This document shows, piece after piece, positions 13,319-20,438 of a stretch of 20,438 bases of DNA. Numbering within the stretch: position 1 is the first letter of the stretch; the number at the start of each line of letters is the position of its first letter. The DNA is from Coriobacteriales bacterium (lineage in GTDB: Bacteria > Actinomycetota > Coriobacteriia > Coriobacteriales > UBA8131). The position numbers and the translations under genes are program-made. Below the pieces are notes generated by a model. That model worked only from the letters and a program-made list of their open reading frames with translations. It did no database searches and was not told the DNA's origin. Where the stretch lies: the NCBI GenBank assembly GCA_031268525.1, contig JAIRXA010000110.1:1-20438 (forward strand), in the 5' to 3' direction.

Positions 13319-14675
13319 GTGCGCTCTCATCCGCCTCCGCAAACAGATCATAGCAACAACTCTCGCTAATCCTAACAGAAACCAGCTCGCCTACGCTGCC
13401 CACAGCAAGATGTACCATGCCATCGACCTCAGGAGCCTGTCCTTTGGTACGCCCGAGCATCCGAGGCGGCGAGACTCCCACTCTGGCGGCAGAATTTTTA
13501 CCCTTCCCATCGTCGGGAATATCGGGGTCCTCATCATCGTATTCCGTTACAAGCACCTCAAGCCTTGAGCCAATCCTCATCGCCCAGCGCGCAAAACCGA
13601 CCGTATCGGCGATGTCGCGCAGCCGTTGAGCTCGTGCCAACCGCGTGCGTCTTGGCACCTGATCCCGACGGGCGCCGGCAACCGTCCCCTCCTCTGGCGA
13701 ATAGGGGAAAACACCCACATAATCAAAGTCCGCCTCGGCAATGAAACGTTCGAGTTCGCGTGCCTCGGCGCGAGTCTCGCCGGGAAAACCGGCAATGACC
13801 GTTGTGCGCAGGGTAACAGCTGGCAGTGCAACACGAATCCGCTCCAACAGAGCCAGATATTCTTCGCCGCTGCCTTTGCGGTTCATAGCGCGAAGCACCC
13901 GCGCACTGGCGTGTTGCAGGGGAATGTCGAGATAGTCGCAGATGTTGGTATGTGCCGCCATGACCGTAAGCAGTTCATCGGTAATGCCCGAGGGTTGAAG
14001 GTACATGACCCTCAACCAGGTAGTGGGCAGATGCGTGGCGAGCAGGTCGAGTAGTTGTGGCAGGGTGTGTGCCGGGCCCGCGTCCACGTCGCCCGACCAG
14101 CGTCCCGTGTCCTGAGCGATGAGAACCAGCTCGCGCACCCCTCCCGCAACCAGCGCCTCAGCCTCGGCGATGATGTCGGCGGCGGGTCGGCTGGTATACC
14201 GCCCTCTGATAGACGGAATGGTGCAGAAGGAGCAGAAGCGGTCACAACCCTCGGCGATCTTCAGATAGGCCCAGGGGGCGCGAACCGTACGCAGATGGCC
14301 GGTCGTATCCGAAACAGAGGCGGCCCCGTCAATCAGTTTGAGCAGGTCCGATTCGTTTTCAACACTCAGGAATGCGGTAACCTCAGGTAGCTCGCTTGCT
14401 AACTTACTCCTCTCATAACGTGAAGGCAGACAACCCGCGACGATCAAGCGCGCCTCGCCGGCCGCAACCCGCGGCAGTGTGGTGGCCTCAAGGATCGTAG
14501 CAATCGCTTCCTCGGTCGCTTCGACGATGAAGGCGCAGGTATTGACCACAACGACATCCGCTTCGGCGGGGTCCTCCACAAGGGCATGGCCCGCTGCGAG
14601 AATCTGGGCGCGCATGACGTCGGTATCGACTTCGTTCTTTGCGCAGCCGAGGGTGATGAAGGCAACTGAGGACAT
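13311..14675 (-). CDS. rimO: Ribosomal protein S12 methylthiotransferase RimO
   Basis: RimO is a radical SAM enzyme that adds a methylthio group to the conserved aspartate of ribosomal protein S12. In 454 residues the N-terminal UPF0004 domain supplies cluster cysteines Cys11 (TLGCAKNEVD), Cys47 and Cys82. The radical SAM motif CDRFCSFC gives Cys144, Cys148 and Cys151. A C-terminal TRAM domain follows. The TRAM domain carries an extra stretch of about 25 residues that is acidic then Gly/Pro/Arg-rich (from DDEDPDIPDDGKG), between its first strand and APEVDG. The ribosome site before 14675 is poor (CAGG directly before the ATG). It starts 20 bases after the yajQ stop and overlaps pgsA at its end. 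Confidence 0.97.
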   Translation of the reverse strand: MSSVAFITLGCAKNEVDTDVMRAQILAAGHALVEDPAEADVVVVNTCAFIVEATEEAIATILEATTLPRVAAGEARLIVAGCLPSRYERSKLASELPEVTAFLSVENESDLLKLIDGAASVSDTTGHLRTVRAPWAYLKIAEGCDRFCSFCTIPSIRGRYTSRPAADIIAEAEALVAGGVRELVLIAQDTGRWSGDVDAGPAHTLPQLLDLLATHLPTTWLRVMYLQPSGITDELLTVMAAHTNICDYLDIPLQHASARVLRAMNRKGSGEEYLALLERIRVALPAVTLRTTVIAGFPGETRAEARELERFIAEADFDYVGVFPYSPEEGTVAGARRDQVPRRTRLARAQRLRDIADTVGFARWAMRIGSRLEVLVTEYDDEDPDIPDDGKGKNSAARVGVSPPRMLGRTKGQAPEVDGMVHLAVGSVGELVSVRISESCCYDLFAEADESAHG

Positions 14676-14695
14676 CCTGAAAGACTTCTGTTCGT

Positions 14696-15196
14696 CTACC
14701 TGTAATTCACGTACTGCAAAGGCTGTCCATAGTCCTGCCCCTTGAGAAAGGAGATGACCTCTTGCAGAGTGTCACGCGAGGGCGAGAAGACACGCAGCTT
14801 GTCTCCCTCGATCTGAACCTTCGCGTTCTTTAACTTGAGCGCGCGGATATCCTTGTTGATCTTTTGGGTCAGGTCCTTGTCGATTCCGGCGATAATCGCC
14901 CCATGGTAGCGCACCGTCATGCCGCTTGCAGCCTCGGGGTCGCTCCACCGTACGGCCTTGAGATCGATCTTGCGGTGCACGAGCTTGGTGTTGAGAACGT
15001 CGATCACCTGCTTGGCAACGAACTCACTCGGCGCATTGAGGGTGAAGCGGTGGAGACCCTTGTCAAAATCCAGAGTCGCCTTACTGTCCTTGAGGTCGTA
15101 ACGCTGCATGAGCTCCTTGCGCGTCTGTTGGTAGGCGTTATCGACCTCCTGAAGGTCCACCTCGGATACGACATCAAAGCTGCTGTCCTTTGCCAT
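14696..15196 (-). CDS. yajQ: YajQ family nucleotide-binding protein
   Basis: The 166-residue length and the conserved opening (SSFDVVSEVDLQEVDNAYQQ, then RYDLKDS) identify the YajQ/UPF0234 family, which has two ferredoxin-like domains. Some family members bind cyclic di-GMP; whether this one does is not visible in the sequence. AAAGGAAAAGC precedes the ATG at 15196, a normal ribosome site. It lies 20 bases upstream of rimO and may be the first gene of the yajQ-rimO-pgsA-pncC run. The 189-base spacer upstream is filled by palindromic repeats. Confidence 0.95.
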   Translation of the reverse strand: MAKDSSFDVVSEVDLQEVDNAYQQTRKELMQRYDLKDSKATLDFDKGLHRFTLNAPSEFVAKQVIDVLNTKLVHRKIDLKAVRWSDPEAASGMTVRYHGAIIAGIDKDLTQKINKDIRALKLKNAKVQIEGDKLRVFSPSRDTLQEVISFLKGQDYGQPLQYVNYR

Positions 15197-15214
15197 GCTT
15201 TTCCTTTCTTTGGC

Positions 15215-15370
15215 GGGCGGACGAAGTCCATCCCTACGGAGTCATCCTTGCTCGCGCGGGCGGTCAAAGCCCGCCCCTACAGGGCCATCCCCAGCGCCCC
15301 TCTGCTCAGGCGGGCGGACGAAGTCCGCCCCCACCCATGCGGTCCGCCCCTACACCTTGCGAAACCTGTG
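15215..15370. repeat. Cluster of dispersed palindromic repeats, copies 4-6
   Basis: Three hairpins of the same family stand in a row. One is degenerate (15215-15234, GGGCGGAC / GTCCATCC), one is of the copy-1 subtype (15258-15276) and one is a perfect 8-bp stem with loop GAA (15312-15330). A lone right-half plus tail follows (GGTCCGCCCCTACACCTTGC, 15341-15360). The linkers share CCCTACRGRG-CATCC and GCTC-GCGGGCGG pieces, so the whole hairpin-tail unit was duplicated, not only the stem. They fill the spacer between the rodZ-like gene and yajQ. Confidence 0.85.
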
Positions 15371-15385
15371 GACTTGTCGCGCCAT

Positions 15386-16555
15386 TCACTCCTCCGAAGA
15401 GGTGTTGGGCGTATTGGTTGTCGCGTTGTTCGCTGGTCGCTCCTCGACCTCTAAACGAACCTCTCCCAGTCCATTCTCGTCGGTCTCAAGCTCAACTGCA
15501 AGATCGCCACGTGTGACCGTGAGATTGCCTGGCTGACCCGTGCTGATCGTGCAGTAATCGGTAACCTCCCAGGTCATCCGCGCATCGAGCATCCCGGAGA
15601 AGACGCCCTCGCCGTCGACCAGAACCTCGGTCCAGGGTGTTGAGCCCGCGGCAGGCTCGACCGCCAACTGAAAAGGCCCATACCGCGTGTCGGCAAGCAG
15701 GTCTCCACCCAGATCGGGTATCTCCAAACCGGTATTCGGATCAAGCGCCTCGCTTTCCGTTACCACCGCACCACCACTTGCGGATATCATCTCGTCGCTC
15801 TTTTTCGCACAGCTGTTTGCCAAGAGTGCCCAAAGCACCAGTAGGAAGACAAGCAGAACAACCAGAGCGACGATCGCCGAGACCGGACTCTTGAAGATCG
15901 CGCCGAGAATCCGTGCGGGAAACGATTTCCTTCCGGAGAGGTAGCTGCGTCCACGTTCCGTGCCGAGCTCCCGGGGGGTGGCGTCGGATGCATTTCGAGC
16001 CGCAAATCCGCTACGGCTTCGCTGCGATGGGGCGGCGGCACCAGCCGTCGTACGCCGACGTGAGGAGGAGGCGGCTGAGTTCTGCTCGCGATCGGTCGGG
16101 TTGTTCTCAAAGGCCTGATGGGAGGACGTGGGAGTAGCCTTGTGCCAAATGGAGCGAACCCCCTGACTCCTGCTCGCAACCGTTCGTCGTTGGGAGCTGC
16201 GCGTCCGAGGGGCATTTGACCGTGGCACCGTGGATTCCGAATCCCTGACGCCATGATAGCCTGTTACGGCGGATCGGAGACTGGCATCGTCGCGACGCGC
16301 TTCGCCTTCCTCAAAGACGTGGTATTCTCGCAGAAACTGCCCTGTTAACTCAGTCGAGTCGAGCCCGAGGTAGCGCGCATAGGAACTGACCATGTTGCGG
16401 GCATGCCCCTTGAGCGGCATGTGATAGAAGTCGCTGGTCTCAAAGGACTTGAGGATCGCCGGGCGAATGCGTAGGGTCGCAGAAACCTGCTCAAGCGTCA
16501 ATCCGCGCCGGATACGCTCAGCTGCCAGCCTATCGCCGAACGAGGTGTCTTCCAT
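15386..16555 (-). CDS. RodZ-like membrane protein with N-terminal helix-turn-helix domain
   Basis: The 389-residue product has a Cro/CI-type HTH domain in the RodZ style at residues about 6-70 (FGDRLAAERIRRGLTLEQVS; ILKSFETSDF). A disordered Ser/Arg/Ala-rich cytoplasmic linker spans about 85-215, with one membrane helix at about 225-246. An extracellular C-terminal domain of the DUF4115 type follows (SSTPWTEVLVDGEGVFSGML-like strand repeats, written here as AGSTPWTEVLVDGEGVF). RodZ links MreB to the cell-wall machinery in rods; its homologues lie next to ftsK or pgsA in many Gram-positives, as here. GGAG lies 5 bases before ATG 16555, whereas the upstream ATG at 16573 has no ribosome site. 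No mreB is in the window, so the shape role is family inference. Confidence 0.85.
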   Translation of the reverse strand: MEDTSFGDRLAAERIRRGLTLEQVSATLRIRPAILKSFETSDFYHMPLKGHARNMVSSYARYLGLDSTELTGQFLREYHVFEEGEARRDDASLRSAVTGYHGVRDSESTVPRSNAPRTRSSQRRTVASRSQGVRSIWHKATPTSSHQAFENNPTDREQNSAASSSRRRTTAGAAAPSQRSRSGFAARNASDATPRELGTERGRSYLSGRKSFPARILGAIFKSPVSAIVALVVLLVFLLVLWALLANSCAKKSDEMISASGGAVVTESEALDPNTGLEIPDLGGDLLADTRYGPFQLAVEPAAGSTPWTEVLVDGEGVFSGMLDARMTWEVTDYCTISTGQPGNLTVTRGDLAVELETDENGLGEVRLEVEERPANNATTNTPNTSSEE

Positions 16556-16628
16556 CGTCGCTCCAAAGACCATGTTCGCAGAATCTGCATCATGCGCGTT
16601 GAGGTATCAGTTTTGTCAGTTTACCAGA

Positions 16629-19265
16629 TTACCAGCCCACATCGCTGTCGGCAGCCTCAATCGCTTTCAGAGATTCCAGTTCCAAGACATCGCTTACCAG
16701 GACTTCACGAGGCTTGCTGCCATTGGCGGGCCCCACAATGCCTTTCTGCTCAAGGATATCCATGATCCGTCCTGCACGCGCATAGCCAACCGACAGCCTA
16801 CGCTGCAGCGCCGAAGTAGAGCCAAACTGACTGGACACGATGATATCGGCAGCCTCCCAGGTCAAAGGATCGTCGTTTCCGCCCTCTCCACTACCCATCT
16901 GGATGGTTGAGATACCACCTACGGCTGTTGCAAAGATATCCTCATGATACTCGGGCGCGCCCTGTGCGCAGAGCTGTGCCACAACCGCCTCGATTTCGGG
17001 TTCTGAAACCAGACAGCCCTGGATGCGCTGGGGCCGTCCAAGCTCTGGACGAGAGAAGAGCAGGTCACCAAGGCCAATGAGGTCCTCGGCTCCCGGCGTG
17101 TCGAGGATGACGCGCGAGTCGATGCCCGAGGCGACGTTAAAGGCGATGCGGTTGACGATGTTGGCCTTGATGAGGCCCGTTATGACATTCGTTGAGGGAC
17201 GCTGGGTCGCGATGATCAGATGCAGACCCGCCGCCCGTGCAAGCTGCGCGATGCGGCTGATCGAGATCTCAACCTCCTTGCCCGCGACCATCATCAGATC
17301 GGCGAGCTCATCGATGACGATGACGATCAGAGGCAGATGTTCCGGCAGGCTCTCCAGCAAATCCTCCAAAGGCTCGCCCGCAAGTTCCTCTCCATCCCTT
17401 TCGGCCTGTTCAAGCGCCTGAGTTCGCTGAAGGTGCACCCAGTCGTTGTACTGGGCGACGTTCTTCACGCCAGCTTCCTTAAAGACCTTCAGGCGCCGCT
17501 CCATCTCGATGACACCCCAGGCCAATGCCGCCGACGCCTTCTGAGCATCGGTGACAACGGGTACATAGAGCTGTGGAATGTCGTTGTAGAGTGAGAGTTC
17601 AACCATTTTAGGATCGATTAATATCATGCGAACTTCTTCGGGCCTTGCACGCATCAGGATGGACATGATCATGGCGTTGATCGCCACCGATTTGCCCGAG
17701 CCGGTCGTACCGCCGATGAGCAGGTGTGGCATCTTCTCGAGATCGGCGACGATGGCGGCGCCTTCGACATCCTTACCGACCGCCAGCTGAAGAGGCCCCT
17801 CAGGCGCGCTGGGAAGTACGTCGCCCAGCAGAACCTTTGAGCGGGACGCATTGGGCACCTCGATGCCAACAAGTGTCGTCCCCGGTATGGGCGCGAAGAC
17901 CCGTACGGCGGGAGCCGCCAGCGCCAGTGCGATGTCATCGGAAAGGTTGGTGACCTTTGAGAGCCGCACACCCTCACCAAGCGCAATCTTGAACAGGGTG
18001 ACCGTCGGCCCGGCGACCCAGTCCATCACCCGTCCATCGACCCCAAATTCATCGAGTGTTGCCTGCAACTCAGCTGCCGTCTCGCGCAGCTCGGTCGCGC
18101 CCGCCTTCGTGGAGGACTTTGAGCGAGAGACTCTGAGGAGCTTCATCTCAGGAAGCTCAAAGGGCCTTGAATCGCCGCTGAGGATACGGGCTGCCGCCTG
18201 ACCATCGCCACGCACGCCGGAGGCATTCCTTGTTGAAGATGTTCCTCCCGTAGGCTTCCTGCCCGCCTTGCCACCGCTCAGGAGCACCGTGTCATCCTCG
18301 TGTGTGACCGCACTGTCCACCTCGTCGCTCTCGCCCAGAGTCCCACTGGCCAGAGCTCGCCTTCGTGCACCGAGCATGGTTCGCTCAAGTGGTGCCCTGC
18401 CCTGATCGCCTTCGGAAAAGTCGACGGGCAACTCTTGGGTTGTAGCGCCATGACGTCCCGCCAACTGGGCGGTCGGCGCGATCATCTCGTCGCCACGCCT
18501 CCCCTGCCTGCCACCTGCGCCTCCACCGTCTTCGCCATTCGCCAGCGCCTTTGGATCACCCTGAACATAGGCGCTCCCGCTCGCCCGCTCGCCGCCTGCC
18601 TGTGGTCCGCGCGCAAAGCGGCCGCGGATGCGCGCGACCAGCCCGGTGATGGAAAAGCCGATGAGCACCGCCCCGGCAAGGATCATCCCAACAAAAATGA
18701 CGACGGCAATGATGCCGCCGACCAGCTCGATCAGACACCAGGCGAGTCCTGCGCCGATGTAGCCACCATGCGCCATCAATGCCTCAGGAGCGAAAAGCAC
18801 GGAAGGATCCCCCGTGGCCTCAGGTGTCGCGGTCGCCGCGATGGAAAGTACTCCGAGCAAAATCAGTCCGAGGCCCGAAGCGAAACGAATCGTTGAGTTG
18901 GTCATATCGCGCTGCACGAAGAAACTCGCCGCACCCAACAGCAGCAGGAAGGGCAGCACCCAGGCGCCCATACCAAGGGTCAGGCGGAGGGCTGAGGATA
19001 TGGCGCGCGCCAAAATGGCATTACCGGGCGCAACGACGGCGATGAACACCGCAATGGCTACGACCGCGAGGATGACGCCGATCAGCTCACTGCGCAGCCG
19101 CGGACTGAGAAGGGGCGTCTGTTCGCCCGCTTCTGGGCTTCGCTTATTCGCGGCTTCTGGGCCTCGCTTCTGGGCAGCCGATTGCGCATGCGCACCAGCG
19201 CTCCCCGTCTTCTTTGCGGGTGCAGACTTCTTCGTTTGGGCGGTGCTCTTCTTCTGAGTGCTCAA
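16629..19265 (-). CDS. ftsK: DNA translocase FtsK/SpoIIIE
   Basis: FtsK pumps chromosomal DNA at the division septum. In 878 residues there is a basic Ala/Lys-rich N-terminal tail and four membrane helices (about 61-79, 98-115, 128-146, 181-207). A low-complexity linker (about 210-375) is followed by the alpha/beta motor with Walker A GTTGSGKS (519-526), Walker B LIVIVIDE (Asp652) and ATQRPSTNVITG. The C-terminal winged-helix gamma domain (about 800-862, with SSQFGSTSALQRRLSVGYARAG) reads orienting sequences. The start is TTG at 19265: CGGAGG lies 6 bases before it and no better ATG exists. The N-terminal tail contains a short repeat (KRGPEA, KRSPEA). It lies 73 bases upstream of the rodZ-like gene. 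Confidence 0.97.
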   Translation of the reverse strand: MSTQKKSTAQTKKSAPAKKTGSAGAHAQSAAQKRGPEAANKRSPEAGEQTPLLSPRLRSELIGVILAVVAIAVFIAVVAPGNAILARAISSALRLTLGMGAWVLPFLLLLGAASFFVQRDMTNSTIRFASGLGLILLGVLSIAATATPEATGDPSVLFAPEALMAHGGYIGAGLAWCLIELVGGIIAVVIFVGMILAGAVLIGFSITGLVARIRGRFARGPQAGGERASGSAYVQGDPKALANGEDGGGAGGRQGRRGDEMIAPTAQLAGRHGATTQELPVDFSEGDQGRAPLERTMLGARRRALASGTLGESDEVDSAVTHEDDTVLLSGGKAGRKPTGGTSSTRNASGVRGDGQAAARILSGDSRPFELPEMKLLRVSRSKSSTKAGATELRETAAELQATLDEFGVDGRVMDWVAGPTVTLFKIALGEGVRLSKVTNLSDDIALALAAPAVRVFAPIPGTTLVGIEVPNASRSKVLLGDVLPSAPEGPLQLAVGKDVEGAAIVADLEKMPHLLIGGTTGSGKSVAINAMIMSILMRARPEEVRMILIDPKMVELSLYNDIPQLYVPVVTDAQKASAALAWGVIEMERRLKVFKEAGVKNVAQYNDWVHLQRTQALEQAERDGEELAGEPLEDLLESLPEHLPLIVIVIDELADLMMVAGKEVEISISRIAQLARAAGLHLIIATQRPSTNVITGLIKANIVNRIAFNVASGIDSRVILDTPGAEDLIGLGDLLFSRPELGRPQRIQGCLVSEPEIEAVVAQLCAQGAPEYHEDIFATAVGGISTIQMGSGEGGNDDPLTWEAADIIVSSQFGSTSALQRRLSVGYARAGRIMDILEQKGIVGPANGSKPREVLVSDVLELESLKAIEAADSDVGW

Positions 19266-19301
19266 GGAAACCTCCGGGTGTGTTTGCGTCGACCCTTTCT
19301 G

Positions 19302-19346
19302 CGATCAGGGGACGCGTCGCCGACGCGCCACCGCAATCGCTGATCG
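19302..19346 (-). other. Nested inverted repeat in the smpB-ftsK spacer
   Basis: Outer arms CGATCAG (19302-19308) and CTGATCG (19340-19346) enclose an inner near-perfect palindrome CGCGTCG-C-CGACGCG (19313-19327). It occupies most of the 87-base spacer between smpB and ftsK. No T-tract follows on the minus strand, so it is not a standard terminator. It could be a leader structure, a processing site or an operator. Confidence 0.45.
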
Positions 19347-19352
19347 AGGCGA

Positions 19353-19826
19353 CTATCTGCTGCGATCCTTGAGTGCGCGCTCGACCTCGCGACGCAGGTC
19401 GCGTTCGGCCATCGTGGCGCGCTTATCATAGGTCTTCTTACCACGTGCCAGTCCCAGATCAACCTTCACACGTCCCACCGCGTTAAAGTACAGCGAGAGC
19501 GGAACGAGTGTCATACCCGCCTGCTGAGTCTTCTCCCCCAGATACCGAATCTGCTTTTTGTGGAGCAGCAGACGCCGCCTGCGATCCGGATCCCCGTTGG
19601 CACGGTTGCCATGACTGTAGGGCTTGATATGCAGCCCGTGCAACCAGACTTCGCCCTGACGGATCAGGGCGAAGGTATCGGTGAGTTGACCGCCGCCCTC
19701 GCGCAGGGAGCGCACCTCGGTTCCCGTGAGTTCGATACCGGCCTCAAAGGTCTCCTCGATACTGTAATCGAAGGATGCCCTGCGGTTCTTGGCGATCCTC
19801 TTATACTGGTCTGGCTGCTGAGACAT
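19353..19826 (-). CDS. smpB: SsrA-binding protein SmpB
   Basis: SmpB carries tmRNA to stalled ribosomes for trans-translation. The 157-residue product shows the family pattern: an N-terminal KRIAKNRRASFDYSIEETFEAG, the beta-barrel core GIELTGTEVRSLR, then LYFNAVGRVKVDLGLARGKK, and the basic C-terminal tail TYDKRATMAERD that reaches the decoding centre. GGGGGA lies about 9 bases before ATG 19826. It starts 23 bases after the upstream peptidase gene stop, so the two are probably co-transcribed. The tmRNA gene itself is not in this window. Confidence 0.97.
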   Translation of the reverse strand: MSQQPDQYKRIAKNRRASFDYSIEETFEAGIELTGTEVRSLREGGGQLTDTFALIRQGEVWLHGLHIKPYSHGNRANGDPDRRRRLLLHKKQIRYLGEKTQQAGMTLVPLSLYFNAVGRVKVDLGLARGKKTYDKRATMAERDLRREVERALKDRSR

Positions 19827-19849
19827 GGGTCAAATCCCCCGACACTCCC

Positions 19850-20438
19850 CTAGCGGGGCGTGAAATCGACGTTCGCGTCCAGATCGAGCACAAACTGGGT
19901 CAGCAGTTTCACGGTCGCGTCGAGGTCGGCCAGCTTGAGAACCTCGGTCGGCGTGTGCATGTAGCGCAAAGGCACGCTGATGAGCCCGGCAACCTTACCA
20001 CCACGAGAAAGCTGGAAGGCGTTGGCATCGGTGCCCGTGCCCCGCGGCTCAGGCCCAATCTGATAGGGTACCTCGGCCTTGATCGCAGCCGCGACCATAC
20101 GCTCAAAGAGCACGGGGTTGATGTTCGGGCCGCGGGCGATGATGGGGCCCTCGCCGCATTTCGCCTCGCCATAGGTGGTCTTCTCGATGCCCGGATAGTC
20201 GGTGGCATGCCCGACCTCCACACTGATTCCAATATCCGGATTTACGCTGTAGACACTCGTCGTGGCTCCCCGGATTCCGATCTCCTCCTGCACGGTGCCC
20301 GCCGCAATGACATCGCCAGCGGCACCGCCGGCTTTCTTGACCTCCTCAAGAACTCGAGCCGCCGCCCAGGCACCGATCTTGTCATCGAAGGCACGCGCCA
20401 CCGCAAAACCATCGCCGTATTCCTCAAAGCCAACCCCA
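19850..20438 (-). CDS. M42 family metallopeptidase, partial (5' end beyond the window)
   Basis: The frame stays open to the right edge of the window, so about 196 C-terminal residues are seen and the start is missing. M42 enzymes are dinuclear-metal aminopeptidases that form large dodecameric shells. Visible family features are AFDDKIG, whose Asp bridges the metals, TVQEEIGIRGA, with the Glu-Glu pair of catalytic base and metal ligand, an Asp in VEVGHATDYPG, GTGTDANAFQLSRGG, and the final His ligand in RYMHTPTEV. No membrane or signal segment is seen, consistent with a cytoplasmic enzyme. Substrate preference cannot be told. It is upstream of smpB and probably in the same transcript. Confidence 0.94.
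   Translation of the reverse strand, partial: GVGFEEYGDGFAVARAFDDKIGAWAAARVLEEVKKAGGAAGDVIAAGTVQEEIGIRGATTSVYSVNPDIGISVEVGHATDYPGIEKTTYGEAKCGEGPIIARGPNINPVLFERMVAAAIKAEVPYQIGPEPRGTGTDANAFQLSRGGKVAGLISVPLRYMHTPTEVLKLADLDATVKLLTQFVLDLDANVDFTPR

Overview
The window is a chromosomal segment of an anaerobic, high-GC Gram-positive bacterium, most likely a member of the Coriobacteriia (Eggerthellaceae-like). This placement is inferred, not searched. It rests on a membrane-embedded LuxR-type regulator beside a Tat-exported FAD reductase, a superoxide reductase typical of anaerobes, LexA boxes of the Gram-positive and actinobacterial GAAC-N4-GTTC type, and the order ftsK / rodZ-like / yajQ / rimO / pgsA / pncC / recA / recX / rny.

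Left part (1-4641): positions 1-178 are non-coding, with a 17-bp tandem repeat and one copy of a dispersed palindromic repeat. A minus-strand LuxR-type regulator with many membrane segments diverges from a plus-strand Tat/lipoprotein FAD-dependent reductase. The spacer between them holds an inverted repeat that could be the operator. A strong hairpin follows the reductase. A one-iron superoxide reductase comes next and runs tail-to-tail into a small DUF6483-like gene whose stop codon overlaps its own.

Middle part (4764-11760), all on the minus strand: ruvC-ruvA-ruvB form a tight operon (Holliday-junction processing). An uncharacterised GHKL-type ATPase gene lies directly downstream of rny (RNase Y). 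recA-recX overlap by one base. The ruvC and recA promoters each carry a perfect, identical LexA box (CGAACAAATGTTCG on one strand) inside a 17-bp -35/-10 spacer. recA-recX and ruvCAB are therefore a shared SOS regulon. The ruvC promoter is so close to the start codon that the transcript is predicted to be leaderless.

Right part (11669-20438), also minus strand: a 484-bp non-coding region upstream of recA holds the recA promoter, a degenerate 11-bp periodic array and two palindromic repeats. Then come the overlapping rimO-pgsA-pncC genes, yajQ, a second repeat cluster, a RodZ-like membrane HTH protein, the DNA translocase ftsK (TTG start), smpB and a partial M42 aminopeptidase cut by the window edge.

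Most of the window is conserved housekeeping and DNA-repair sequence. I do not see an obvious new defence or mobile system. The least explained items are the rny-linked GHKL ATPase, the divergent LuxR/FAD reductase pair, the 11-bp array upstream of recA and the palindromic repeat family.
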